A stretch of 60,460 nt of DNA from a virus. The stretch's first letter is position 1; each line of letters begins with the position of its first letter. The notes under the pieces are model-generated. The model ran no database searches. It was not told the DNA's origin and saw only the letters and a list, made by a program, of their open reading frames with translations. The DNA lies in IMG/VR virus record IMGVR_UViG_3300042923_000250, positions 1 to 60,460 of that record, one strand, 5' to 3'. Position numbers and translations under genes: made by a program. This document shows positions 1-7,135 of the stretch, piece by piece.

Positions 1-127
1 AGCAATTAACCAATGGATGGATACCAGTAAGTCAACTTCCGGATGGAAATTATCCCGTGCTTATAAAAGTAATGATTGAAGGAAGAATGGAACCAAGCAT
101 AGGAAGCTATGACCAATTTAGGAAGAA
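1..127. repeat. Terminal direct repeat (circular join), left copy
   Basis: These 127 bases are identical to 60334-60460. An exact overlap of 127 at both ends is what a de Bruijn assembler with k=127 leaves on a circular contig. Joining the copies restores one open reading frame across the ends, so the genome is circular or circularly permuted, about 60,333 bp. Confidence 0.93.
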
Positions 128-236
128 GTGGATAATAGGAAACGAAACTATAGGATGGGATTGGGAAAATGATAGCCCGATAGATGCTGTTATAGAATGG
201 ATGCCACTACCGGACCCTTGGAAGGAGGCACTATGA
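1..236 (+). CDS. DUF551-like protein, C-terminal part (continues from 60180)
   Basis: Frame open from base 3 to the TGA at 234-236. The start of the gene is at 60180 at the other end of the window; joined, it makes 129 residues. The C-terminal half carries the DUF551 pattern: GWIPVSQLPDGNYPVLI near the middle and the closing VIEWMPLPDPW. DUF551 proteins are small, frequent in phages of Gram-positive and enteric hosts, and have no proven role. It overlaps the next gene by an ATGA junction. Confidence 0.88.
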   Translation, partial: QLTNGWIPVSQLPDGNYPVLIKVMIEGRMEPSIGSYDQFRKKWIIGNETIGWDWENDSPIDAVIEWMPLPDPWKEAL

Positions 237-415
237 CAGGAGCAATTGAGTTCTTACGCAAGGCAAAGGCAATATGTGAGAGCAGGAAAACGTGCCACAA
301 TTGTGAAATATGCGAGATATGTGGGTGTCCAGAAAACTTTTATGATGAAGCCGACCTTGTACGCAAGGTAATGGATTATCAGATTAAGGAGGATATAAAT
401 GCAGAGAGAAATTAA
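233..415 (+). CDS. Small Cys-rich protein
   Basis: 60 residues. Start chosen at 233 (ATGA overlap with the DUF551-like gene) because GGAGG lies just upstream; a longer reading from 197 has no ribosome site. A Cys cluster (CHNCEICEICGC, about residues 21-32) suggests metal binding. It overlaps the start of the YopX gene, so the three genes are probably translationally coupled. Function unknown. Confidence 0.75.
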   Translation: MTGAIEFLRKAKAICESRKTCHNCEICEICGCPENFYDEADLVRKVMDYQIKEDINAERN

Positions 416-884
416 GTTCAGAGCATGGGATAAGAAACAGAAAGCTTTCATCAATGGATTTAACATGGTAGGGTTTTCAACAGGACAAGGTGCTCCAAAA
501 AGAAAACTGCAAAGATTTTCAAGTTATTGGGATGAAGAAGAAGTTGAGCTGATGCAATACACCGGATTAAAAGATAAGAACGGTAAAGAAATTTATGATG
601 GAGATATTCTACAGGTGGAAACTGCCTGGTACAAGGCAAAAATAACACCTACGCAAGGTGAGGATGAAACGGACGCTATTTTCGGTTATCGAAGAAACGG
701 AATTACATACTGGACGGTAGAGCACAAGATATTCACAAGCCGGGTCGGATTTATGATTTACGGTATCGATAGGAGATTTCACAAGGTTCTTACGCCGAAC
801 ATGATATACAACAATAAGGCAGAGGTTATCGGAAATATCTACGAGAACCCAGAACTACTCACCCAATCACCCACAAACAATTAA
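399..884 (+). CDS. YopX family protein
   Basis: 161 residues. The N-terminus REIKFRAWDKKQKAF and the later YTGLKDKNGKEIYDGDI are the signature of the YopX family (named from B. subtilis phage SPbeta), and GNIYENPELL near the C-terminus is the usual ending. These are widespread phage early proteins, probably oligomeric, of unknown role. Good AAGGAGG before the ATG. The 3' end overlaps a convergent gene at 859-1140. Confidence 0.92.
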   Translation: MQREIKFRAWDKKQKAFINGFNMVGFSTGQGAPKRKLQRFSSYWDEEEVELMQYTGLKDKNGKEIYDGDILQVETAWYKAKITPTQGEDETDAIFGYRRNGITYWTVEHKIFTSRVGFMIYGIDRRFHKVLTPNMIYNNKAEVIGNIYENPELLTQSPTNN

Positions 885-1140
885 CAATATCAAAACTTAA
901 AACTATGTCATTTTTATATCCATTATCTACATAGCTACAATAAAATATTTTAACCATATGCTGGTCTTTGATAGCTTTGATAGATGCGATTTTATATTTA
1001 AACAGCTCACAATTATCATCCTCAACGCAGAAATACCTTGGACGTAAATCACCTACGGTATTAAAGGCTGCAATGACGGATACTGGATGACCTTGGGGAT
1101 GGCGGATTATTGGACTATGGTCTGGTTTTAAAAATGGCAT
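859..1140 (-). CDS. Conserved-looking hypothetical protein, reverse strand
   Basis: 93 residues if started at the ATG at 1140, which has AGAGGTG eight or nine bases upstream; the longer reading from 1182 has no ribosome site. The sequence is not low-complexity, with HPQGHPVSVIAAFNTVGDLRPRYF followed by alternating hydrophobic strands, and looks like a small beta-rich domain. It is the only reverse gene inside the rightward early arm and runs tail-to-tail over the YopX gene by 26 bases. Function unknown. Confidence 0.65.
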   Translation of the reverse strand: MPFLKPDHSPIIRHPQGHPVSVIAAFNTVGDLRPRYFCVEDDNCELFKYKIASIKAIKDQHMVKIFYCSYVDNGYKNDIVLSFDIVNCLWVIG

Positions 1141-1236
1141 GGGATGCACCTCTGATAGAATAATAAAATTATTATAGAACATTTGTTTGGAATTTTCAAT
1201 GGTAAGTAAATGTAAATTAAGATTGGAGGAATGAAA

Positions 1237-1374
1237 ATGGAAGAAATAATGAAAATTTGTATGGAAGCTTTAGAAAATGCAGGATATGAGACTTATGGAT
1301 ATTCAGAAGCATATCAGATATTTACAGTTAGTACAAGTGAGGGCGAAATTACAGTAGATTTCGATGAGAATTAA
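1237..1374 (+). CDS. Small hypothetical protein (45 aa)
   Basis: Short frame starting MEEIMKICMEALENAGYETYG. GGAGG lies 7 bases before this ATG; the in-frame ATG at 1231 sits too close to it. Acidic C-terminus. Function unknown. Confidence 0.6.
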   Translation: MEEIMKICMEALENAGYETYGYSEAYQIFTVSTSEGEITVDFDEN

Positions 1375-1429
1375 ATTTAATCAATCCATCCGGCAAGTCC
1401 GGTATAGCTGACAAGGAGGAAACGCATAA

Positions 1430-1651
1430 ATGAAAATAGAATTAAAGAAATGTCCGTCATGCGGCGGAGATATAAAACTAATGGCTAATCCATTCCACAT
1501 CGAAAGGGATTGCGATTGTTTCATAAGATGCAAGGAGTGCAAAAAAGAATATGATTTGCCAGCAGTAAAGTTAAAAATATTAAAAAATCTCAAGGTATCT
1601 AAAACTACGATACGTGAAGCAAGTATTGCATGGAATAAATTGATTAGCTGA
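1430..1651 (+). CDS. Lar-like zinc-ribbon protein
   Basis: 73 residues. CPSCGGDIKL near the start and CDCFIRCKEC in the middle form a two-knuckle zinc ribbon, and the C-terminal AIAWNKL-type end (SIAWNKLIS) matches the Lar restriction-alleviation family found in phages. In E. coli Lar modulates type I restriction; whether this homologue does is inference. Strong AGGAGG upstream. Confidence 0.75.
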   Translation: MKIELKKCPSCGGDIKLMANPFHIERDCDCFIRCKECKKEYDLPAVKLKILKNLKVSKTTIREASIAWNKLIS

Positions 1652-1672
1652 TAACAGCGGAAAGGAAAATGT

Positions 1673-1918
1673 ATGGATAACTTACAAGCACTTGAGATTA
1701 TAAATTCCTGGCATGGAGAAGATGGTGAGAGCGATCAGACAATAGAATTAGCATCGAAAGCGCTGGAAAAGCAGATAGCAGAAAAATTAAATAACGGGCT
1801 ATGTCCTACATGTAACACAGATATAATGCTTTGTTCTGATTGTGGAGATTTGCTATATATAAAGCATTGTATGGAATGCAGTCAAGCTCTCGATTGGACT
1901 GGTTACAGACATGATTAA
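1673..1918 (+). CDS. Zinc-ribbon hypothetical protein
   Basis: 81 residues: a helical N-terminal part (residues 1-40) followed by three CxxC pairs (CPTC, CSDC, CMEC), enough for one or two zinc sites. GGAAAGGA ribosome site. Same rightward cluster of small early proteins. Function unknown. Confidence 0.7.
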   Translation: MDNLQALEIINSWHGEDGESDQTIELASKALEKQIAEKLNNGLCPTCNTDIMLCSDCGDLLYIKHCMECSQALDWTGYRHD

Positions 1919-1975
1919 TTTCACACAGATATAGGAGTGACAGTATAGTTGCTCCTATATCGGAAAGGAAGATAT

Positions 1976-2353
1976 ATGGATTGGAAACAGATAATCAGAT
2001 TGCGGTTACTCGCTGATTTTGACGGTTCATTTTTTAATGAACGAGACGAATTTATAGCACATAGATATTCTAATACATATTTCATCTTCAATAACTGTGA
2101 AACAGAAGAAGATGTAAATTGCAAGATTTTAGAGTGGCTCTCCAGATCGGCACACAAAGGTATTCCATATTCGCAAGAGTGGAGAAATAAGCAGTTCAGA
2201 AAATTCATGCTCAACGGAATAAATATGTTTCTTCACACAGATTTCGATGATAACGACATTGAGTGCATTTATACATATTTAGGAAATGCATGTAATCACA
2301 AAAAGACGATACGTTTCATTCAGAGTGGATATGATATGAGCATATTAATTTGA
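1976..2353 (+). CDS. Hypothetical protein (125 aa)
   Basis: Start at MDWKQIIRLRLLADFDGS is preferred because GGAAAGGAAG lies just upstream. Mixed alpha/beta composition with conserved-looking aromatic and acidic positions; no domain recognised. It is a member of the early small-gene cluster. Confidence 0.7.
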   Translation: MDWKQIIRLRLLADFDGSFFNERDEFIAHRYSNTYFIFNNCETEEDVNCKILEWLSRSAHKGIPYSQEWRNKQFRKFMLNGINMFLHTDFDDNDIECIYTYLGNACNHKKTIRFIQSGYDMSILI

Positions 2354-2374
2354 TTTATCAAGAAGGAAGATAGT

Positions 2375-2557
2375 ATGGCAGATAGTTGGTTAACGGACGG
2401 AAATTGCAAAGAGTGTAGAAGAAAGAATTATTGTCAAAAAGCATGCACTATACATAAACGACGGAGAGAAATGGGAATCCGTAATGCGGATAGAAAGGTA
2501 TTTAATGAGAGATTAGGAATGGATAAGATAGAAGAAGCGTTGAAAGAAGGGAGATAA
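2375..2557 (+). CDS. Small Cys-rich basic protein
   Basis: 60 residues with CKECRRKNYCQKAC near the N-terminus, a probable single zinc site, followed by a charged helix. It ends in the residues EGR encoded by the first of three copies of the repeated junction described at 2546-2819. Confidence 0.65.
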   Translation: MADSWLTDGNCKECRRKNYCQKACTIHKRRREMGIRNADRKVFNERLGMDKIEEALKEGR

Positions 2558-2562
2558 AGCCT

Positions 2563-2634
2563 ATGGGTTGGATAGTTGCAATAGTATTATTAATCTGTTT
2601 CAAAACAAATCTATTCAGAGGTGAAGGGAGATAA
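2563..2634 (+). CDS. 23-residue hydrophobic peptide
   Basis: MGWIVAIVLLICFKTN followed by a polar tail. It has the same ribosome site as its neighbours and one predicted membrane helix over most of its length. It could be a real micro-protein or simply a spacer between two copies of the junction repeat. Confidence 0.5.
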   Translation: MGWIVAIVLLICFKTNLFRGEGR

Positions 2635-2638
2635 AGCC

Positions 2639-2815
2639 ATGAGTGAACACGAAAAAGACGATGATAAAGAACTTGTAAATAAAATGGCAAACAAATTTAA
2701 AGCAGAGGCAATCACAACATATGGGAAGAGTTACAAGAGCCTAACTAAGGAAGAAAAAACATATGTGCAAAAGGTTGCGTGGGGTAAGATTTTAGGGGTT
2801 GAAGAAGGGAGATAA
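2639..2815 (+). CDS. Hypothetical protein (58 aa)
   Basis: Starts MSEHEKDDDKELVNKMANKF, 8 bases after GGGAG in the second junction repeat. Highly charged and helical. Ends in EGR like the two genes before it. No domain recognised. Confidence 0.65.
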   Translation: MSEHEKDDDKELVNKMANKFKAEAITTYGKSYKSLTKEEKTYVQKVAWGKILGVEEGR

Positions 2816-2822
2816 AGCCTAT

Positions 2823-3209
2823 ATGTACACGTTAAAAGAAATAAATGATAAATTGAGAAACGGTAGCTTTACCGAAAGAAATGTAGCAATGGCGATACTT
2901 ACCGATTATGCAGACGCAGAGGAACAAGGATTATTGATTAAGCTGCCGTGCAAGGTTGGGGATGAAGTCTATTTTATAAAATCGATGTTTTCATATTCAA
3001 AAAGTCCAATGAGAGGGATTGTATGTATAATTAAGACATTTTCCTCAAATGGAACGTTTACATTTAACGTTATTACTGATAACGGCAATCAAGCAAGAAC
3101 ATTTATTAATTGCGATATCGGTAAGACTGTATTCCTTACCAGAGAAGCAGCCGAAGAAGCTTTGAAAGGAAGTGTATCCGCACCAAGGATTAAAACCGCT
3201 GTCAAATGA
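2823..3209 (+). CDS. Conserved-looking hypothetical protein (128 aa)
   Basis: A helical N-terminus is followed by LLIKLPCKVGDEVYFI and a C-terminal IGKTVFLTREAAEEALK. This layout, a small SH3-like barrel bounded by those two phrases, is common in unnamed Clostridia phage proteins. The ATG at 2823 is 11 bases from GGGAG; a TTG at 2799 is the alternative. The final codons contain a copy of the dispersed 8-mer at 3198. Confidence 0.7.
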   Translation: MYTLKEINDKLRNGSFTERNVAMAILTDYADAEEQGLLIKLPCKVGDEVYFIKSMFSYSKSPMRGIVCIIKTFSSNGTFTFNVITDNGNQARTFINCDIGKTVFLTREAAEEALKGSVSAPRIKTAVK

Positions 3210-3269
3210 GATATTCCTTGACGGCCGATAAAATTATACATAACTTTGTTGAACATTGACAATTGGATG

Positions 3270-3298
3270 TTGATAGTTGGATAATAAAACCTTATAAT
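3270..3298 (+). promoter_or_regulatory. Probable sigma-A promoter for 3322
   Basis: TTGATA at 3270-3275, a 17-base spacer and a consensus TATAAT at 3293-3298, 24 bases before the start codon. A second, overlapping TTGACA (3256) with GATAAT (3280) is possible. Two copies of the dispersed 8-mer, facing each other (3198 and 3218), lie just upstream. Confidence 0.7.
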
Positions 3299-3321
3299 TA
3301 ATTCAAAAAGGAGAAAAAACA

Positions 3322-3687
3322 ATGGATTTATTTAATGAGTTAGACAGACTTCCGTACTTTTTCTATGTTTTAGGAGATGATTATAAGCTTCTTGGAGGAC
3401 AACAGACAAAACCGGACAAACCAATGTCTTTTAATATGATTTATGATTTGTGGGAAAAGATGATGAGTACTCATCAAAACAATAACCTTAATTATGAAGA
3501 TAAAGTCTATTTAGCGAAAAGCATGAAGAAGATGCGAATCTGGTGTGAAGGTCAAAATATGGCAAGGGAAGAACTAAAAGATTACATAGTCAAATTATCA
3601 GAATCGCAGAAAAAGGAATTAGAGGCACAAATTAAAATGTATAAAGATGCTCGTGAATATCACAGGCTATATGTCTTTAATAAATAG
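3322..3687 (+). CDS. Hypothetical protein with its own promoter and terminator
   Basis: 121 residues, largely helical, aromatic-rich N-terminus (RLPYFFYVLGDDYKLL) and a charged C-terminal helix. AAAGGAG ribosome site. A consensus promoter before it and a hairpin terminator after it make it a separate transcription unit inside the early arm. Function unknown. Confidence 0.75.
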   Translation: MDLFNELDRLPYFFYVLGDDYKLLGGQQTKPDKPMSFNMIYDLWEKMMSTHQNNNLNYEDKVYLAKSMKKMRIWCEGQNMAREELKDYIVKLSESQKKELEAQIKMYKDAREYHRLYVFNK

Positions 3688-3698
3688 TCATTGTTTTT

Positions 3699-3733
3699 AC
3701 TACCAACTATCAATATTCGGTTGGTAGTTTTTT
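3699..3733 (+). terminator. Rho-independent terminator
   Basis: ACTACCAA at 3699-3706 pairs with TTGGTAGT at 3721-3728 around a 14-base loop, followed by five T. Confidence 0.85.
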
Positions 3734-3810
3734 ATGAAGCAGATTACCATTCATCAACGGATTTAAGTAATTGCATAGGCGCATACTAAAATTAAAAAAG
3801 GATTCCAAGT

Positions 3811-4743
3811 ATGGGTGATTTATTCGATGATAAAAATATAAAACCAATGTTAATAGCTGAGCAACAAGAACCCTTTGATTCTGAGGAATATATCTTTGAA
3901 ATTAAGTTTGATGGAATAAGATGTATAGCTTACTTAGGTGATAGCACAGACATTCGAAACAAGAAAGATGTAATGATGGTCCCAAAACTTCCCGAGTTAA
4001 TGAATATTCATGAGCAAATATTACACAAATGTATATTAGACGGAGAGCTAGTTGTTTTAAAGAATGGAGATCCAGATTTTTATGAAATACAACGTAGAGC
4101 AATACTTACAGATAAATTTAAAATTCAACTAGCAGCCAATAAGCTTCCGGCTACATTTATAGCCTATGACATTTTGTATTATAAAGATAAAGAAATATTA
4201 AATATGCCATTGATAGAAAGAAAGCAATTATTACAAATCATTGTAAGAGAGAATGACAGAATTATAGTGTCTAGATATATAGAACAATACGGAACCCAGT
4301 TATACAACATAGTTAAGCAGAAAAAGCTAGAAGGAATTGTGGCAAAGAAAAAAGATAGTAAATACCAGTTAGATAAGAGGTCAAAGCTTTGGATTAAGTG
4401 CAAGATATATAATTCAGTAGATGCTGTAGTTTGCGGATTTATTAGGAACAAAGATGATACAACAAGCATTATAATTGGTCAATATAAAGGTACTAAATTG
4501 GTATATAAGGGACACGTCAAACTTGGCGCAGGAATGAGGTACATTAGCAAACATGGATATAGAAGAATTGACACATCTCCTTTTGGGTATATACCTTATG
4601 GTAGTGAAGATGCAGTTTGGATAGAACCTAATATTGTTTGTTTAATCGAATACATGCCGAGTGACAGAGAAGCAATGAGATTAGCAGTATTTAAAGGAAT
4701 AAGAAAGGATAAAACACCTATGGAATGTCAATCAGATGAATAA
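3811..4743 (+). CDS. ATP-dependent DNA ligase
   Basis: 310 residues, the usual size for a short phage/LigD-type ligase with only the adenylation and OB domains. Motif I is KFDGIR with the nucleotidyl-accepting Lys at about residue 32; motif III is ILDGELV near 75, motif IV EGIVAKKK near 170 and motif V LWIKCK near 189. A C-terminal OB fold follows. It would seal nicks during replication and recombination. It is the last gene of the rightward arm and faces the endolysin across a shared terminator. Confidence 0.95.
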   Translation: MGDLFDDKNIKPMLIAEQQEPFDSEEYIFEIKFDGIRCIAYLGDSTDIRNKKDVMMVPKLPELMNIHEQILHKCILDGELVVLKNGDPDFYEIQRRAILTDKFKIQLAANKLPATFIAYDILYYKDKEILNMPLIERKQLLQIIVRENDRIIVSRYIEQYGTQLYNIVKQKKLEGIVAKKKDSKYQLDKRSKLWIKCKIYNSVDAVVCGFIRNKDDTTSIIIGQYKGTKLVYKGHVKLGAGMRYISKHGYRRIDTSPFGYIPYGSEDAVWIEPNIVCLIEYMPSDREAMRLAVFKGIRKDKTPMECQSDE

Positions 4744-4767
4744 TGAGTTTGAAAAAGAGGGTATAAA

Positions 4768-4800
4768 TACCCCTAGACCATTTCGATTAGCCTAGGGGTA
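4768..4800. terminator. Bidirectional terminator between early and late arms
   Basis: TACCCCTAG at 4768-4776 and CTAGGGGTA at 4792-4800 form a 9-bp stem between two convergent genes, the ligase and the endolysin. Confidence 0.85.
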
Positions 4801-4803
4801 AAA

Positions 4804-5490
4804 TTATTTAGTGATGCCGTCAAGGCGATTAATTGTTTTTAATCCGCATCTATCGCCTTTATCGAGTCCAAGTTTATTCCATCCCTGAAGTGTCCAGAAT
4901 GCCCGTACAGCCGATTTAGATTGACCGCCGAGTTTTCCATCCTCTTCAATCTGAATATACCCAGATTGACCGTTCATGGCTTTATTAATCTTAACTTGAA
5001 CCCATCTAATTTCTTCTTCGGGAGAATCCTTCGTGACGGTTTTGATTGGCTTAACAATTTCCCATGATTTGAAGAAATTTTCTGGAGTACCATATTTAGA
5101 TTGGATTTGACTTCGAGTACCCAATCCTTTATATTCGAAATGAGGCCCGTCATAGAGCGACTTGAAATCTCCACCCCAACATAATCCGAGCGACTTTCCG
5201 ACTTGTCCAACTTTAAAGAAGAAGTTTCCCTTTTGGTTGTAGGCATCATCGGAGATTTTACCGTCTTTATCAACATCCTCAAAACGGCAGAAATCAAAAG
5301 CCAATCCCCAATTATGATAAGATTTCGGATATTTACAATTTGTCCGGCTTGCGTTAATTCCGTTTTGTTCATCCATGGAGCGGACACAATCAGTAATCTT
5401 AATATGTAAACCTTTTTTCTTGCATTCATCAACTAGCTTGACGGCAAGGTCTTGTACTTTCGGGTGCAACTTTGTGATATCTCTAGCCAT
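4804..5490 (-). CDS. Endolysin: M15-family L,D/D-Ala peptidase with PG-binding domain
   Basis: 228 residues. The catalytic part matches VanY/L-alanyl-D-glutamate peptidases: His59 and Asp66 in SYHNWGLAFDF, and WGGDF with DGPHFEY around residues 105-120 giving the last zinc ligand (His117). From about residue 160 a helical repeat (VQVKINKAMNG ... LGGQSKSAVRAFW) is a peptidoglycan-binding-1 type domain. It cuts the host wall at lysis. It lies last in the late arm, next to the holin-like genes. Confidence 0.92.
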   Translation of the reverse strand: MARDITKLHPKVQDLAVKLVDECKKKGLHIKITDCVRSMDEQNGINASRTNCKYPKSYHNWGLAFDFCRFEDVDKDGKISDDAYNQKGNFFFKVGQVGKSLGLCWGGDFKSLYDGPHFEYKGLGTRSQIQSKYGTPENFFKSWEIVKPIKTVTKDSPEEEIRWVQVKINKAMNGQSGYIQIEEDGKLGGQSKSAVRAFWTLQGWNKLGLDKGDRCGLKTINRLDGITK

Positions 5491-5492
5491 GA

Positions 5493-5672
5493 TTATTCAC
5501 CTTCTTTTTTCGTTTTCTGTGTTCCGAAGTAAAAGCCATAAACAGTTGAGATTACAATTAAAAATTCTGCTCCTGTGATTTCTCCTTTGACAGCCAGATA
5601 CGCAAAAACTGCTGTCAATATGATTGTTACTATAGATTTTACATCAATTAATTTACTCCACTTTTCTTTCAT
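5493..5672 (-). CDS. Holin-like small membrane protein (59 aa)
   Basis: Start MKEKWSKLIDVKSIV with AGAGGAT upstream. Two predicted membrane helices (about residues 12-28 and 33-50) and a lysine-rich C-terminus are typical of small holins. It sits between the endolysin and a second membrane protein, which is the classic lysis cassette. Two copies of the dispersed 8-mer (5587, 5611) lie inside it in opposite orientations. Confidence 0.75.
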   Translation of the reverse strand: MKEKWSKLIDVKSIVTIILTAVFAYLAVKGEITGAEFLIVISTVYGFYFGTQKTKKEGE

Positions 5673-5977
5673 TTTATATCCTCTTTTCTATGTGGCAATT
5701 CCAACAGTTGCTTATATAATTCTGTGATAGTTCCGTTTCCACCCAACGCATGATATTCTTTATACATAGCCGTGACATTCTCCATTGCGTAAATAGGTAT
5801 GTAATCCCTGTCCATATATTTATTGTACTGGTCTATAATTCTGTCTCTTAAAATGGCTTGCACGCCTAATTTTAAGGCTTTAAACTGACGGAATATATAT
5901 AATCCTCCACCACTTAAAACAGTTGTAATGCCTCCGAATAAAACTTCAATCCAATATTTTGTGATAAACTCTATCAT
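5669..5977 (-). CDS. Membrane-anchored lysis-cassette protein
   Basis: 102 residues: one N-terminal membrane helix (IEVLFGGITTVLSGGGLYIF) followed by a soluble part with ILRDRIIDQYNKYMDR and YHALGGNGTITEL. This arrangement is common in Clostridia phages immediately before the holin and is often labelled holin-like. Overlaps the holin-like gene by 4 bases. A role in lysis is inferred from position. Confidence 0.72.
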   Translation of the reverse strand: MIEFITKYWIEVLFGGITTVLSGGGLYIFRQFKALKLGVQAILRDRIIDQYNKYMDRDYIPIYAMENVTAMYKEYHALGGNGTITELYKQLLELPHRKEDIK

Positions 5978-6076
5978 GCATGGGGTACCTTCTTCCCTTG
6001 ATATTTATTTATAAATGCGTTCTGATTAATTAGCTAATCGCAAGGGCAACAGTTAAGTCGCCCTTGCGTGGTACTT

Positions 6077-6214
6077 CTAAGCCAGAGAGTCCAATACTCC
6101 CCAAACTACTACTTGCAGATTGAATAGATTTGGAACCTCTTCTCTCGTATATGCTCCACACAATACAAGTGATACCCAAGACTTAACAATTGCGCTGTTT
6201 GGTGTAAAAATCAT
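6077..6214 (-). CDS. XkdX-like small tail-module protein, paralogue 1
   Basis: 45 residues starting MIFTPNSAIVKSWVSLV, with AAAGGAAGTGA upstream. About half its residues match the next protein (AYTREEVPNLFNLQ against TYTREEIPNIGNLQ), so the two are tandem duplicates. Small proteins of this kind follow tail-fibre genes in many Gram-positive phages. Function unknown. Confidence 0.75.
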   Translation of the reverse strand: MIFTPNSAIVKSWVSLVLCGAYTREEVPNLFNLQVVVWGVLDSLA

Positions 6215-6231
6215 AAAATCACTTCCTTTCA

Positions 6232-6363
6232 TTATTTATCTAAAATTCCGCAAACAATCTCTTGTAAATTGCCGATGTTTGGAATTTCCTCTCTTGTGTA
6301 TGTTCCATTATTAATTAACCTAACCCATGATTGAACTACGGGGCTTTTATCTGTAAAATTCAT
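6232..6363 (-). CDS. XkdX-like small tail-module protein, paralogue 2
   Basis: 43 residues starting MNFTDKSPVVQSWVRLI, with a perfect AGGAGGG ribosome site. Tandem paralogue of 6077-6214, sharing the SWV, YTREE and PNxxNLQ blocks. Too short for most gene callers. Confidence 0.78.
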   Translation of the reverse strand: MNFTDKSPVVQSWVRLINNGTYTREEIPNIGNLQEIVCGILDK

Positions 6364-6373
6364 TGTATCCCTC

Positions 6374-6727
6374 CTAAACCATGCCGTATAACATGGAAAT
6401 CATTATTGTTAACTCTCCGACTGCGCTGTCTGTGAATTTTTGCACATCGGCTATTTTTCTTTCAATTGCATCAATGGATATCTCTACTGTATACGTCCCA
6501 TCATCCATATTTTTTGACAACGATTTCAAAGCTATCCCATCAAGATAGGTTGCGAGGATTTCGTTGGACTCTGACAAATATTCAATTCTATCAACTTTAG
6601 AAAAAGCTAATTCGATATCGGCATAAGGCAATACGGATGAAATTGTGAAGCTTCTTTTCTTATCATTAGTGACGATACCATTTGGTACAAGGTCAAAGAT
6701 TTGACTATTTAATGATATTTTTTCCAT
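6374..6727 (-). CDS. Hypothetical tail-module protein (117 aa)
   Basis: Starts MEKISLNSQIFDLVPNG. Alternating beta-strand pattern for the first 90 residues and a helical C-terminus. Proteins of this look lie between tail fibre and lysis genes in Clostridia phages. AGGAGTAA ribosome site. No catalytic motif. Confidence 0.72.
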   Translation of the reverse strand: MEKISLNSQIFDLVPNGIVTNDKKRSFTISSVLPYADIELAFSKVDRIEYLSESNEILATYLDGIALKSLSKNMDDGTYTVEISIDAIERKIADVQKFTDSAVGELTIMISMLYGMV

Positions 6728-6747
6728 GAATTACTCCTTTCTTGATA

Positions 6748-6772
6748 TAAAAATAAGCCCTCGTGAGGACTT
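6748..6772 (-). terminator. Hairpin terminator after the fibre locus
   Basis: Top-strand AAGCCCT (6755-6761) and AGGACTT (6766-6772) form a 7-bp stem with a 4-base loop; read leftward it is followed by ATTTTT. It closes transcription coming from the tail-fibre gene and lies just outside the left copy of the fibre inverted repeat. Confidence 0.65.
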
Positions 6773-6782
6773 TTCTTAGTGA

Positions 6783-6801
6783 GTTAAATGATAATTTAGC
6801 T
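6783..6801 (+). repeat. Inverted repeat of the fibre inversion segment, left copy
   Basis: TGATAATTTAGCT at 6789-6801 is an exact inverted copy of 7505-7517; extending to 19 bases (6783-6801 against 7505-7523) gives 17 matches. In both copies the repeat encodes DNLA in the same codon phase, so exchange here would swap C-termini in frame. Confidence 0.72.
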
Positions 6802-7119
6802 TGGTCTAACGTAACGCTTACCGGAGTAGCAGGAGTTACTGTAGATGGTACACTGCAGCGCAATGGATATGGATCGTTAAAATACAACCTGTACTTTACA
6901 GGAATAACAGCAGCCGTAAATAGTATTGCATCTATAGCAACACATAATTTGTCGCTTACCGGTTATCCAAGGGTTCTACCTGCTGTAATATTGTCTAGTG
7001 GTGGTAGTATTATTGGTAGTTGCTCTATAATTATTAACACCAATGGTACTGTTTTTGTAGCAACAGATAACACCGCAATAACACCGACGAATACAATTAG
7101 ACTTGGTAACGCTGCATAA
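6790..7119 (+). pseudogene. Silent alternative tail-fibre C-terminus (headless cassette)
   Basis: The frame DNLAWSNVTLTGVAGV... runs to the TAA at 7117-7119 on the strand opposite to every neighbour. The first in-frame start codon is a GTG at 6763 with no ribosome site and with stops just before it, so it is not expected to be translated as it stands. It is Gly/Thr/Ser-rich with beta-strand periodicity, like receptor-binding fibre tips. It faces the C-terminal part of the expressed fibre (stops 16 bases apart), the layout seen in the Mu and P1 invertible fibre loci. I read it as the spare tip. Confidence 0.75.
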
Positions 7120-7135
7120 TCTACCAAATAGCTAT

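Larger units (their letters stand above)
2546..2819 (+). repeat. Thrice-repeated gene junction GAAGGGAGATAAAGCC
   Basis: Identical 16-mers at 2546-2561, 2623-2638 and 2804-2819. Each encodes the last residues (EGR and the TAA stop) of one gene and supplies the GGGAG ribosome site of the next. It behaves like a copied intergenic cassette joining four small genes. Confidence 0.85.

Noticed and set aside
6763-6789. GTG start for the opposite-strand fibre cassette
   Set aside because: No ribosome site, in-frame stops just upstream and a terminator hairpin overlapping it; the cassette is better read as silent.
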